From: Allorhodopirellula solitaria
GTDB taxonomy: Bacteria > Planctomycetota > Planctomycetia > Pirellulales > Pirellulaceae
Direction of reading: 5' to 3'
Assembly (NCBI RefSeq): GCF_007859855.1
Contig: NZ_SJPK01000006.1
Coordinates: 1 to 64,000, forward strand
Length of the DNA: 64,000 bases
The position numbers were made by a program, and so were the translations under genes. Shown piece after piece: positions 56,216 through 64,000 of the stretch. Below the pieces are notes generated by a model that saw nothing but the letters and a program-made list of their open reading frames with translations, was not told the origin of the DNA and made no database searches. Positions within the stretch are counted from its first letter, which is position 1, and every line of letters starts with the position of its first letter.

Positions 56216-56496
56216 GACTCATCCGACGGAAGGGTGCGTTGGAGGTTTTGGCTCCAGTATCCAATGTTTGATTTGTCGGAGATGATGGTGAATGTTAGCC
56301 GGGAGAAACGGAGCTGAGCTCTGCAGAGATGCGGGCTTGTCAAGGGATATCCCGGTCGATGGTACGCCAATGGTGTTCCCGGTACCTGGCGGACATTCGT
56401 TCGTCGGGCACCCATTTTTGTAAGATTATTGGATACGAGAGCCATGCCTAGAAAAACCTGCCCCTGTGCTCCGCGCACGCTTCCGTCGGATGAGCC
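56216..56496 (+). mobile_element. MITE copy 4 (281 bp, internally deleted)
   Basis: Same orientation as copy 1. The ends are GACTCATCCGACGG and TCGGATGAGCC. It is 37 bases shorter than the other copies because of internal deletions. The flanks are GTTTTGAG (56208-56215) and GTTTTAAG (56497-56504), an 8-bp duplication with seven matches that includes the tsaD stop codon. Confidence 0.83.
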
Positions 56497-56603
56497 GTTT
56501 TAAGTAGGGCCGGTTCCCCCGGCCACGTACACCCGTGCCGCGAATCAGTGGACTGGCTGCAGCTATGGGATGCCCAGTCGTGACGCCGTCGTCACCGAGT
56601 ACT

Positions 56604-56878
56604 GGAGACGGCCGGTAGGAACCGGCCCTACTTGGCTAGTCCCTGGCGACGAGTCCCCTTTGATCATTGGATTCGGCTGGGAACGAGGTGCCTCGGTAGG
56701 AGACGGCCGGTAGGAACCGGCCCTACTTGGCTGGCGACGAGCTACTTTGATCATTGGATTCGGCTACAAACGAGGTGTCGCGGTAGGAGACGGCCGGTAG
56801 GAACCGGCCCTACTTGGCTAGTCCCTGGCGAGGAGTCCCCTTTGATCATCGGGTTCGGCTACAAACAAGGTGCCGCGA
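56604..56878. repeat. Tandem array overlapping the 3' end of the next gene
   Basis: Three units of 95, 87 and about 93 bases start at 56604, 56699 and 56786. Each contains the hairpin GGCCGGTAGGAACCGGCC, then ACTTGGCT, and a segment encoding (minus strand) FVAE-type peptide. The last unit is the end of the gene on the minus strand, so its coding tail has been duplicated downstream. An inverted copy of the hairpin arm lies at about 56503-56518. Confidence 0.8.
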
Positions 56879-57639
56879 CAGCGACCGGCGGCGGTCCTGG
56901 GACCGGTGGCGACCAGCAATCGCTGGGGTGCGACACCCACGATTCCTAAGGAACAGCTGAAGTCGTAGCGCCCAATCATCTGAAAATCGTCATCGGTCTT
57001 TATCAAGGGATGATCTTTGCCGTAGCAACCAAACCACCAGAAACCATCGTGATACGTCGCCGTTTGGATGCCGAGTTCGGTCCACTTGCTGTCGATCACA
57101 TGTTTCGTTTGAAAGCTGAAATCGGCGTCGTATTCGTAGACGTAGTTCTCTTGAACTCCGCTCGGAAGTCCACCCACCACGTAGAACCGATCGCCATGGA
57201 CGCCGATCCCTCCCGCCCCATGGAATACCTCTTGCACCTCATGTTTTGCGATCGGATCGAGTGTTTCGGCGTCATAGACGTAGACCCACGAATCAGCGTT
57301 CCCTTTGGGATCGTTGAACTTTCCTAGATTCACCGCAACAAAGATCTGACCATCGCGGTGACAGAGATCGCCATGGTGATCGGCAACAGGAATTTTCTTT
57401 TCGATCTTTCCTGTCTCGTCAGTCTTCACCAATTCGGTTGTGAACGACCAGAAAATGGAGCCCTGGTCGTCAAGACAAACACCTTGCAGGTGTCGCGAAT
57501 AATCGCCTTCGCACTCGACCGCGCCAATCTCCAGCGACGTTGGTGATGACTGGGCATCCGATGTTTCTTCGGCCCGAGTCCAGCCGCCGGGTAAAAAGCA
57601 AACGCTGAGTACGAAAACGATCAAGGGTCGATACTTCAT
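56818..57639 (-). CDS. Secreted beta-propeller-like protein of unknown function
   Basis: A 273-residue protein with a signal peptide ending near WTRAEE. The body has repeated short strands with DDQGSIFW, DGQIFVAVN, GDRFYVVGG and DGFWWFGCYG, as in WD40/SMP30-like propellers, but I do not recognise a family. The last 20 residues (after about position 250) come from sequence shared with the tandem array, so the native C-terminus may have been altered by the duplication. It runs convergent to tsaD. Confidence 0.72.
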   Translation of the reverse strand: MKYRPLIVFVLSVCFLPGGWTRAEETSDAQSSPTSLEIGAVECEGDYSRHLQGVCLDDQGSIFWSFTTELVKTDETGKIEKKIPVADHHGDLCHRDGQIFVAVNLGKFNDPKGNADSWVYVYDAETLDPIAKHEVQEVFHGAGGIGVHGDRFYVVGGLPSGVQENYVYEYDADFSFQTKHVIDSKWTELGIQTATYHDGFWWFGCYGKDHPLIKTDDDFQMIGRYDFSCSLGIVGVAPQRLLVATGPRTAAGRCRGTLFVAEPDDQRGLLARD

Positions 57640-57739
57640 GAAGTCGCTCTAAAAGAGTTTTTAGGAAAGGTTGAAGATATTTGCGGCCGCTGGCGTGCCG
57701 ACATCAGGTCGAATGTGCCGCGGATCCTGTGAATCTATC

Positions 57740-59098
57740 CTACGACCAACTCCATCCTTCGCGTGGATCGATTCGCCGCAGGAATCGCTCCGCGTCCGTA
57801 TTGGTGACCTTCATCGCCGCGGCATCCCAATCGATCGCTTGGCCGACTCGGTAGGCCACATTACCCAAATGGTTTGCTTCGGTCAGTGGTCCAGCGTAGC
57901 TGAATGGACTCGCCGTCTCACCTTGCCCACGGATCGCAGCGAGCCACTGCTGATGCTGTCCAGGCGAATCCGGCACAAAGGGCTCGGGCGGTTCAAAATC
58001 TTTGAATTCCGCTTCGGGCAAGAGGAGATGTTTGCTGTAGTCAGAAAGCAGCATCCCGTTGTCACCGATAAAGAGCGTGCCGCTGGACCACTGCGGGATT
58101 CCCTTTTCCTCCCAAATCTCGGGTTTGTGAGCGCCTTGGTACCAGCTGTGAGTGACCGGCGGCAACTCGCCTCTGGCGGCGTAGCTGTAGACCGCTGACA
58201 TCGACGCGGGAGCGATCTCTGGATGTGGCGGGTCACCAAAGGCCTCTATTCGGTAAGGTGCATCGAGCTGAAGCGCCCAGTACGCCAAGTCGTTCCAGTG
58301 GCTGCCCAGATCGCTCATCGTCCCGTTGCCAAAGTCCCACCAACGGTACCATTTGGGACCGGGAAAATAGACGTCGTGATAGGGGCGTTCCTGGGCCGGT
58401 CCGAGCCACAGATCCCAATTCAAATAATCCGGCGGTGTCATCGCTTCGGACGGGCGATTTTGGACTGAGACGATGTCCCGATTGGCTTTCGCCGCCTCGG
58501 GACTCTGCAATCCCCAGGTTCGTCCCACCCACGTATGGACTTCGCTGACGTTACCAATCGCGCCGGTTTGAATCAGTTCAACGACGCGGTGGTAGTTGTC
58601 GCCCGCATGAATCTGCGTTCCCATTTGGGTGACCACCCCGGCGTCTTGTGCCGCTTTGGTGATCGCCCGGGACTCGAACACGTTGTGGGTGAGCGGCTTC
58701 TCACAATAAACATGCTTCCCGGCTTTCAGTGCTGGCATCGTCGCATAGGCGTGCGTGTGTTCGCTCGTCGAGACGACGACGGCATCGATATCATCGGTCG
58801 TTTCGTACAGTTCGCGAAAGTCTGCATACTGGCGGGCCTGAGGAAATTTCTCTGCTGCACTTGCCAAGTTCTTGGCGTTGACGTCGCAGAGGGCAGCAAC
58901 ATGAACGCCCGCATCGGACGCGATCGTGTGCAAATTGGCTCCGCCGCGGCCTCCGACACCGATGAACGCGATATTGAGACGGTCACTCGGGGCGGCAAAA
59001 GCGAGCCGCGACGAAGCGGCCGTGGCGCAAGCAGTGGCGGCAGCGGCGTGACTCAAAAACTCTCGCCGCGATGACTTTTGGACAGCTGACATGGACAT
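57740..59098 (-). CDS. Tat-exported Gfo/Idh/MocA family oxidoreductase
   Basis: A protein of about 452 residues. The start MSMSAVQKSSRREFLSHAAA is a twin-arginine signal (SRREFL). The Rossmann motif is AFIGVGGRGGAN, and the catalytic motif EKP is intact in YCEKPLTH. The frame is open to 59326, but ATG 59098 (or 59092) gives the normal signal. The C-terminal domain carries WDLWLGPAQERPYHD, the planctomycete form of the family. It follows the PQQ-type propeller gene on the same strand with a 112-base gap. Confidence 0.9.
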   Translation of the reverse strand: MSMSAVQKSSRREFLSHAAAATACATAASSRLAFAAPSDRLNIAFIGVGGRGGANLHTIASDAGVHVAALCDVNAKNLASAAEKFPQARQYADFRELYETTDDIDAVVVSTSEHTHAYATMPALKAGKHVYCEKPLTHNVFESRAITKAAQDAGVVTQMGTQIHAGDNYHRVVELIQTGAIGNVSEVHTWVGRTWGLQSPEAAKANRDIVSVQNRPSEAMTPPDYLNWDLWLGPAQERPYHDVYFPGPKWYRWWDFGNGTMSDLGSHWNDLAYWALQLDAPYRIEAFGDPPHPEIAPASMSAVYSYAARGELPPVTHSWYQGAHKPEIWEEKGIPQWSSGTLFIGDNGMLLSDYSKHLLLPEAEFKDFEPPEPFVPDSPGQHQQWLAAIRGQGETASPFSYAGPLTEANHLGNVAYRVGQAIDWDAAAMKVTNTDAERFLRRIDPREGWSWS

Positions 59099-59210
59099 GC
59101 AATCGTGTAGGAGGGAGGAAAGGCAGGTATACAAATTTATTGTACAGGTAGTGTATAGCGTAACCGAATCAAGCGTTGGGTTTGTGAGACGCCAACCGAC
59201 TTTCGCCGCA

Positions 59211-60569
59211 TCACTCCGCCGCAACGTCGTAGCAGAAAAGCACGCCTTGATCACGGATATAAAGTTTCCCGTTGGCAACCACCGGATGCGCCCAGGCTGG
59301 TGCGCTGCTGCGATCGGGCTGTTCAAAACGGCCGCGCTCGACCAATTCTTCGCGTGACGGTTCGATCAAGATCATCGTGCCGTCTTCACTGCGTAGATAG
59401 ATACGTCCGTCGGCCATGGCGAGCGATCCTTTGGGGGCGTCGCGGTCTCGCCACAACAGCTCACCGGTCTTGAAATCGAGACAGGAGAGAAAACCACCGC
59501 CGTTGCCACCATTGGCACCGTACAACGCCCCGCCCGTAACGATCGTGCCCCCGTGATGGTTCTGCATGCTCGGTGTGAAATACACTTCCTGTGCTTCGAT
59601 CTCGCCGTCGGCCGACTTCACCAAACGGACAGCTCCACCGCCTGCACCGTAGGCGGAGGTGGCGAAGATCAAACCGTCCTGAGAGATCGGTGTGGTGCAG
59701 CTAATTCCGATCGGATTTGCTGGGCTTTTGTATTGCCACAATACTTCCCCATCGGCTGCGTCGACCCCGATCAATGCTTTCGCAGTGAACTGGACGTATT
59801 GACGCTGGCCTTCGAAATCGATGGCGATGGCCGATGCGTAGCCTGCCGTGCCGCTGGGGCCGCGACGACGTCGACCCGAATTCCCACGGCGACCACCTCC
59901 TCGACCACCGGACGCTTGCTCACTCGACGCCTGATCTGCCGTTTCAGTTGGACTCGGATCGGGCAACTTCGATTTCCAGATCACCTCTCCCGTGGATTTG
60001 TCCAGTGCGACCATCGTGGCATCTTTTCCGCCAGGCGTGCAGATAATTTTCTCGCCATCGACGAGCGGTGATTCGCGGTAGCTCCAGGCGGGGACTTGCC
60101 CACCGAAGTCGTCGGCGAAACTTCGTTGCCAAACGATCGTTCCATCGCTCACGTTGAGGCAGGCAACGGCTCCTCCCATCCCGATCACGTAGAGCCGCTC
60201 CCCATCAACCGTCGGGGTGCAGCCCGGTCCTTCTTTGGATTGCGGCACGCCTTGCTCAATTTCGTCGCCGATCGCCGAGGCCCATTCTTCGCTGCCATCC
60301 TGCTGCGACAAGGCCCAGACGATCTCTTTGCCGTCGCGGGAGCTCATGCCGAAGATTCTTCCGTCGGCGATAGCCGGTGCGCTATCACCCCCGCCGAGCC
60401 CATCGGCTCGCCAAGCCAGAGGCGGTCCGTCGGCGGGCCATTGTTGCATGAGACCTGTCTCGAGTGAGATCGCGTCTCGATTCGGTCCTTGCCATTGCGG
60501 CCAATCGTCCGCCGTGGCCGCGACACTCGAACACGCTACTAGCGTCAAGACGCTGCAAGACTTCCACAT
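59211..60569 (-). CDS. Exported PQQ-like beta-propeller protein
   Basis: About 452 residues with a signal peptide ending in AATADDW. The mature start [11 protein letters not shown] and repeated GxVxW-type strands ([34 protein letters not shown]) mark an eight-bladed PQQ/BamB-like propeller. A low-complexity insert [16 protein letters not shown] interrupts the middle. No PQQ-binding catalytic residues can be asserted. GAGAAGG five bases before ATG 60569 decides the start over the ATGs at 60587 and 60596. Confidence 0.83.
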   Translation of the reverse strand: MWKSCSVLTLVACSSVAATADDWPQWQGPNRDAISLETGLMQQWPADGPPLAWRADGLGGGDSAPAIADGRIFGMSSRDGKEIVWALSQQDGSEEWASAIGDEIEQGVPQSKEGPGCTPTVDGERLYVIGMGGAVACLNVSDGTIVWQRSFADDFGGQVPAWSYRESPLVDGEKIICTPGGKDATMVALDKSTGEVIWKSKLPDPSPTETADQASSEQASGGRGGGRRGNSGRRRRGPSGTAGYASAIAIDFEGQRQYVQFTAKALIGVDAADGEVLWQYKSPANPIGISCTTPISQDGLIFATSAYGAGGGAVRLVKSADGEIEAQEVYFTPSMQNHHGGTIVTGGALYGANGGNGGGFLSCLDFKTGELLWRDRDAPKGSLAMADGRIYLRSEDGTMILIEPSREELVERGRFEQPDRSSAPAWAHPVVANGKLYIRDQGVLFCYDVAAE

Positions 60570-60681
60570 CTTTGCCTTCTCAATCATCGACAACATTCGC
60601 TCAGCCCGTTTGTTCGCTGGGGTAGGATCGCAACTCTACCCAACAGTGTAGCTGCCTCGGAGTCGGATGGGTGTGGGTAAA

Positions 60682-61528
60682 GTAGCAAGACGGCTCCGAC
60701 CGGCTGAGCTGACGGGCACACTACCGGCTCGCGACGGGCGGAGCCGTCGGGCGACTATGTAGCAAGACGGCTCCGACCGTCTGTGCTGAAGAGCACTCTT
60801 CCCACTCCCGACGGGCGGAGCCGTCGGGCGACTATGTAGCAAGACGGCTCCGACCGTCTGAGCTGAAGAGCACTCTTCCCACTCACGACGGGCGGAGCCG
60901 TCGGGCGACTATGTAGCAAGACGGCTCCGACCGTCTGTGCTGAAGAGCACTCTTCCCACTCCCGACGGGCGGAGCCGTCGGGCGACTATGTAGCAAGACG
61001 GCTCCGACCGTCTGAGCTGAAGAGCACTCTTCCCACTCACGACGGGCGGAGCCGTCGGGCGACTATGTAGCAAGACGGCTCCGACCGTCTGTGCTGAAGA
61101 GCACTCTTCCCACTCCCGACGGGCGGAGCCGTCGGGCGACTATGTAGCAAGACGGCTCCGACCGTCTGAGCTGAAGAGCACTCTTCCCACTCACGACGGG
61201 CGGAGCCGTCGGGCGACTATGTAGCAAGACGGCTCCGACCGTCTGAGCTGACGGGCACTCTACCGACTCCCGACGGGCGGAGCCGTCGGGCGACTATGTA
61301 GCAAGACGGCTCCGACCGTCTCAGCTGAAGAGCACTCTTCCGGCTCCCGACGGTCGGAGCCGTCGGGCGGCTATGTCGCCAGACGGCTCCGACCGTCTCA
61401 GCTGAAGAGCACTCTTCCGGCTCACGACGGGCGGAGCCGTCGGGCGACTATGTAGCAAGACGGCTCCGACCGTCTCAGCTGAAGGGCACTCTTCCCACTC
61501 ACGACGGGCGGAGCCGTCGGGCGACTAT
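60682..61528. repeat. Tandem array of eleven 77-bp units
   Basis: Units begin at 60682, 60759, 60836, 60913, 60990, 61067, 61144, 61221, 61298, 61375 and 61452 with no length change. Each holds GACGGCTCCGACCGTC and, inverted relative to it, GACGGGCGGAGCCGTC, so every unit carries two hairpins. Units 2-7 alternate between two variants (TGTGC/CCCGAC and TGAGC/CACGAC) giving three near-identical 154-bp dimers. The 1080 bases between 60597 and 61678 contain no convincing gene. Confidence 0.93.
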
Positions 61529-61678
61529 GATCCTACGTGGGGCTTTCACTGTGACTTCTCGTCGTTATTTTTTAACGTGCCCCTTGATGCCTAGAGGTGA
61601 GACGGCCTCTCTTCTCTCCTGGAAGTGCGGTATCACCTTGGGGTGAATCTTTTTTCTTCCGTGCCAAGCGATAGCTCC

Positions 61679-62998
61679 ATGAATCTCGGTCCCTTGAACT
61701 CGTCCATCGATGCTTGGATGAGCCTGTCCGAACCGGCTTCCACCGTGATTCTGGCTATACTCGGCTTGGTGGCTGGGGCGATGGCAAATCACGTGATCAC
61801 GTCATGGTGTTGGTTTCGACGTCCGATCTCGCCTTGGTATGCCCTCGATCCGTGGCCCTGGGACGAAGAGCAGCGAGCGATCGTGGAAAAGCTGCCTGCC
61901 CGATCGTGGCTCGACCGAATCCCCATTGTTGGCTGGCTGCGATTGCGGCGTGAATCGTCGCTGTTGGGGCGCGGGTTCTGGGTACGGCCACTACTGATCG
62001 AAAGTGTCATGGCGTTGACACTACCGCTGATGCACCGCTCGTGGATCGCTGGTCAATTGCTGCCGCCTGAATTGCCCCCGAATCTTCTTCCCCTCTTCAC
62101 GCCTTGGATGACCCTGCTGTTTTTCGTCCATGCGTTTTTGTTGACGATGATGGTCGCAGCGACTTTCATCGATTTCGACGAGCGCACGATCCCGGACTTG
62201 ATCACTATTCCCGGCACGATCCTCGGCTTGGGGCTGGCCTGTCTGACCCCCTACATTTTTCTTCCCGGCGAGCTGCCTGGCGGCATCGCCCCTGTCACGC
62301 TGCAGCACCCGGTACAGTTGGCTCCCTCCTGGATGAGCGGCAGTGGCCTGCTGACCTGTTTAGCGATTTGGTCGATCTGGTGCTTCGCCCTGGCCGACCG
62401 CCGCGTCATTCTCCGCCGCGGTTTTTCCAAAGCGGTCTCCTATTTCTTCGCCCGGCTGATACGCCACGGCAGCTGGAAAGTCTTAGCGGGGATCTGGATC
62501 GTTGGCCTGATCGCGATTTGCGGGGTTTTTCAAATCGGCGATTCGACTTGGTTGGGACTGGCCAGCTCCCTGATGGGGATCGCTGTCGGCGGCGGTATCG
62601 TCTGGTCGATTCGCTTGGTCGGTAGCTGGGCGATGCGAACCGAAGCCATGGGATTCGGCGACGTGACGCTGATGGCAATGATCGGTGCTTACATCGGTTG
62701 GCAGGCCTCGACCGCTGCGTTCTTTCTCGCACCGCTCGCTGCGATCGCAATCGTTCTGGTCCAGTTCGCGATCACCCGCGACCGGGCCACCCCCTTCGGT
62801 CCGTACCTCTGTGCCGGGACTGTATTGACCGTGCTGTTCTGGGACCGGGTCTACAACGATGAACTACGGCTGACGATTGCTGCTATGGACGAGATCATGG
62901 GCGGCATGCTGCTGTGGCTGGGAGTCGCTCTACTCGGACTGCTCGGCGGCATGCTGTGGGTTTGGCGGTTGATCAAGCAGCGGATTCTCGCCGGCTAG
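61679..62998 (+). CDS. Type IV prepilin peptidase-like (A24 family) membrane protease
   Basis: About 439 residues with about nine helices. The two active-site aspartates are in IDFDERTIPD and MGFGDVTLM (GxGD motif). The N-terminal cytoplasmic loop keeps SWLDRIPIVGWL but lacks the usual tetracysteine zinc site. It should cleave prepilin-like leaders such as those of the DUF1559 proteins at 2707 and 15217. ATG 61679 is preferred over GTG 61625, though both are possible. Its stop is three bases from that of the convergent cutA. Confidence 0.88.
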   Translation: MNLGPLNSSIDAWMSLSEPASTVILAILGLVAGAMANHVITSWCWFRRPISPWYALDPWPWDEEQRAIVEKLPARSWLDRIPIVGWLRLRRESSLLGRGFWVRPLLIESVMALTLPLMHRSWIAGQLLPPELPPNLLPLFTPWMTLLFFVHAFLLTMMVAATFIDFDERTIPDLITIPGTILGLGLACLTPYIFLPGELPGGIAPVTLQHPVQLAPSWMSGSGLLTCLAIWSIWCFALADRRVILRRGFSKAVSYFFARLIRHGSWKVLAGIWIVGLIAICGVFQIGDSTWLGLASSLMGIAVGGGIVWSIRLVGSWAMRTEAMGFGDVTLMAMIGAYIGWQASTAAFFLAPLAAIAIVLVQFAITRDRATPFGPYLCAGTVLTVLFWDRVYNDELRLTIAAMDEIMGGMLLWLGVALLGLLGGMLWVWRLIKQRILAG

Positions 62999-63001
62999 TC
63001 G

Positions 63002-63346
63002 TCAGCGCGTCTGATCGTTCACCCAGCGGGTGTATCCTGCCGCTGCTGCCGTCACCGGGGTAACGAGAATCTGCGGCTCGTCGTAGGGATGATGTTTCTC
63101 CAGGTGTTCTGTCAGTGCCGCGGTCAGCGAGGCCCGCGACTTGATGATCAGCCGGTACTCTTTCTCGACCTTCAGCTGGCCCTCCCAGCTGTAGTGGCTC
63201 TCGACAGGCGAGTCGATTTGGACGCAGGCCGCCAGTCGGTTTTGCAGCAACGAGGCGGACAGCCGCCGGGCCGTCTCGGCACTATCGACGGTCGTCCAGA
63301 GTATCGTCAGCTCGTCCGTTTCCAAATTATTTTCGTTCATTTTCAT
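63002..63346 (-). CDS. cutA: Divalent-cation tolerance protein CutA
   Basis: A 114-residue protein of the trimeric CutA1 family. Landmarks are LLQNRLAACVQID, SHYSWEGQLKVEKEYRLIIKS and the C-terminal HHPYDEPQILVTPV. It is linked to copper tolerance in some bacteria on weak evidence. It has normal family length and no signal peptide. Its start may be ATG 63346 or 63340. Confidence 0.93.
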   Translation of the reverse strand: MKMNENNLETDELTILWTTVDSAETARRLSASLLQNRLAACVQIDSPVESHYSWEGQLKVEKEYRLIIKSRASLTAALTEHLEKHHPYDEPQILVTPVTAAAAGYTRWVNDQTR

Positions 63347-63391
63347 TGCCGATTTCGCCCCGTTTTAACTTGCCCAGCCCACTTCCGCTGC

Positions 63392-63536
63392 TGTGGATAA
63401 CTCGTCTCCTGAGTGTCGAACTTCTGTCGATTCCTGTCGACCCCTGAGCATCCCTGCTGCCACCTGTGTCTGAGGTCGTCTGAGATCCAGACAACATGAG
63501 ACAGGTTTCGGACAGTGGATAGACAGGTTATCCACA
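63392..63536. other. DnaA-box region upstream of dnaN, possible oriC
   Basis: The consensus DnaA box occurs twice without mismatch: TGTGGATAA at 63392-63400 (minus orientation) and TTATCCACA at 63528-63536 (plus). A weaker box AGTGGATAG lies at 63514-63522. The 460-base gap between cutA and dnaN (63347-63806) has no convincing gene. An AT-richer stretch at about 63630-63660 could be an unwinding element. It may equally be DnaA control of dnaN. Confidence 0.6.
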
Positions 63537-63806
63537 GTTATCTGGTGGCCGATTTGCGTGTGATTTGCTGGTATTGGCGAGGCGATCTCGCCTTCGTTGG
63601 ACACTCCAGCGCCGCACATTACGACGACGAAGAAGAAAATGATTAAGTGAATTGATGGCAAACCTCTGAGCGGTAGCTGTCGCTTGCTAGCAATCCAACA
63701 GGGCTGTGGACCACTGGGTTTGAAAAGCGAGGGGGTGCATCGGCGGCGCGGCGGCGGTAAAACAGTCATCGATCATTGCCGAACGCTCTTTTCCAGTCAG
63801 TCACAC

Positions 63807-64000
63807 ATGAAGATCACCTGTCAACGAGATACCCTCGCCAACGCTTTCGCACTGGCCGCGAGCATTGCCCCGACGCGTTCGCCCAAGGAGATTTTGCAGA
63901 ACGTCAAAATCACAGCGGCGGGTTCGAAGTTGACGCTGTCGGCGACCGACCAAGAAGTCGGAATTCGACTGGACGTGACCGAGGGAGTCGAGATCGACAC
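63807..64000 (+). CDS. dnaN: DNA polymerase III beta subunit (sliding clamp), N-terminal part
   Basis: The first 64 codons are in the window and the gene runs off the right edge. The text MKITCQRDTLANAFALAASI and, later, PTRSPKEILQNVKI followed by LTLSATDQEVGIRLDV are the first clamp domain. The clamp tethers the replicase to DNA. The position next to DnaA boxes is common near bacterial origins, but dnaA itself is not visible in this window. Confidence 0.95.
   Translation, partial: MKITCQRDTLANAFALAASIAPTRSPKEILQNVKITAAGSKLTLSATDQEVGIRLDVTEGVEID

Noticed and set aside
60682-61528. CRISPR-like regular array
   Set aside because: Units are contiguous 77-mers with no unique spacers and no cas genes nearby.
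63365-63769. Minus-strand open frame of 134 codons over the DnaA-box gap
   Set aside because: Composition is low-complexity and cysteine/proline-rich, no family resemblance, and it would cover the DnaA boxes.

Overview
The window looks like a chromosomal segment of a marine planctomycete of the Pirellulaceae/Rhodopirellula type (inference from gene content). Markers are two DUF1559 pseudopilin-like proteins with the H-x9-DG tail, a DUF1573 protein, a secreted sulfatase, three Tat-exported Gfo/Idh/MocA oxidoreductases, a ThuA-like protein, a PQQ-type propeller protein, a PEP-CTERM protein and an exosortase. Ribosome binding sites are weak and several starts are TTG or GTG. No rRNA, tRNA or CRISPR array was found.

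Layout. 1-5849: edge of an ISAzo13-like transposase, DUF1573 protein, GT39-type glycosyltransferase, DUF1559 protein, sulfatase, PEP-CTERM protein. 5850-6929: repeat-rich, no gene, includes the first copy of a 318-bp MITE. 6930-22687: SWIM/SNF2 helicase, then a carbon-catabolism region with two sodium symporters, Gfo/Idh oxidoreductases, a GntR regulator with a palindromic operator candidate, an enolase-superfamily dehydratase, a ceramidase-like protein and a DapA-family aldolase. 22688-30768: second MITE, ABC exporter and YeiH-type transporter, Mn superoxide dismutase, a zinc-ribbon membrane protein with frr, and pyrH. 31109-40192: Wzc-like kinase, exosortase fused to an EpsI-like domain, TPR protein, and a sigma-54 two-component pair. 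40293-50441: ThuA protein, Rho-N/DUF4912 protein, AtpZ-like protein, PilT with a degenerate PilB-like partner, third MITE, a class III cyclase overlapping a broken transposase, and an FAD oxidoreductase. 50833-56214: epimerase, MFS exporter, YheT hydrolase, thpR and tsaD. 56216-61528: fourth MITE inserted at the tsaD stop, two tandem arrays, and secreted beta-propeller and oxidoreductase genes. 61679-64000: prepilin peptidase, cutA, a DnaA-box region and the start of dnaN.

Working together. The prepilin peptidase, PilT, the degenerate PilB-like protein and the DUF1559 pseudopilins could belong to one pilus or secretion machine. The exosortase, TPR protein, Wzc-like kinase and sigma-54 pair look like an envelope or exopolysaccharide sorting locus, with the PEP-CTERM protein as a likely client. 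The GntR-centred region looks like uptake and breakdown of a sugar acid.

The most notable non-gene signals are a four-copy MITE family with 8-bp target duplications, an 11 x 77 bp array with a 154-bp higher-order period, and DnaA boxes upstream of dnaN.
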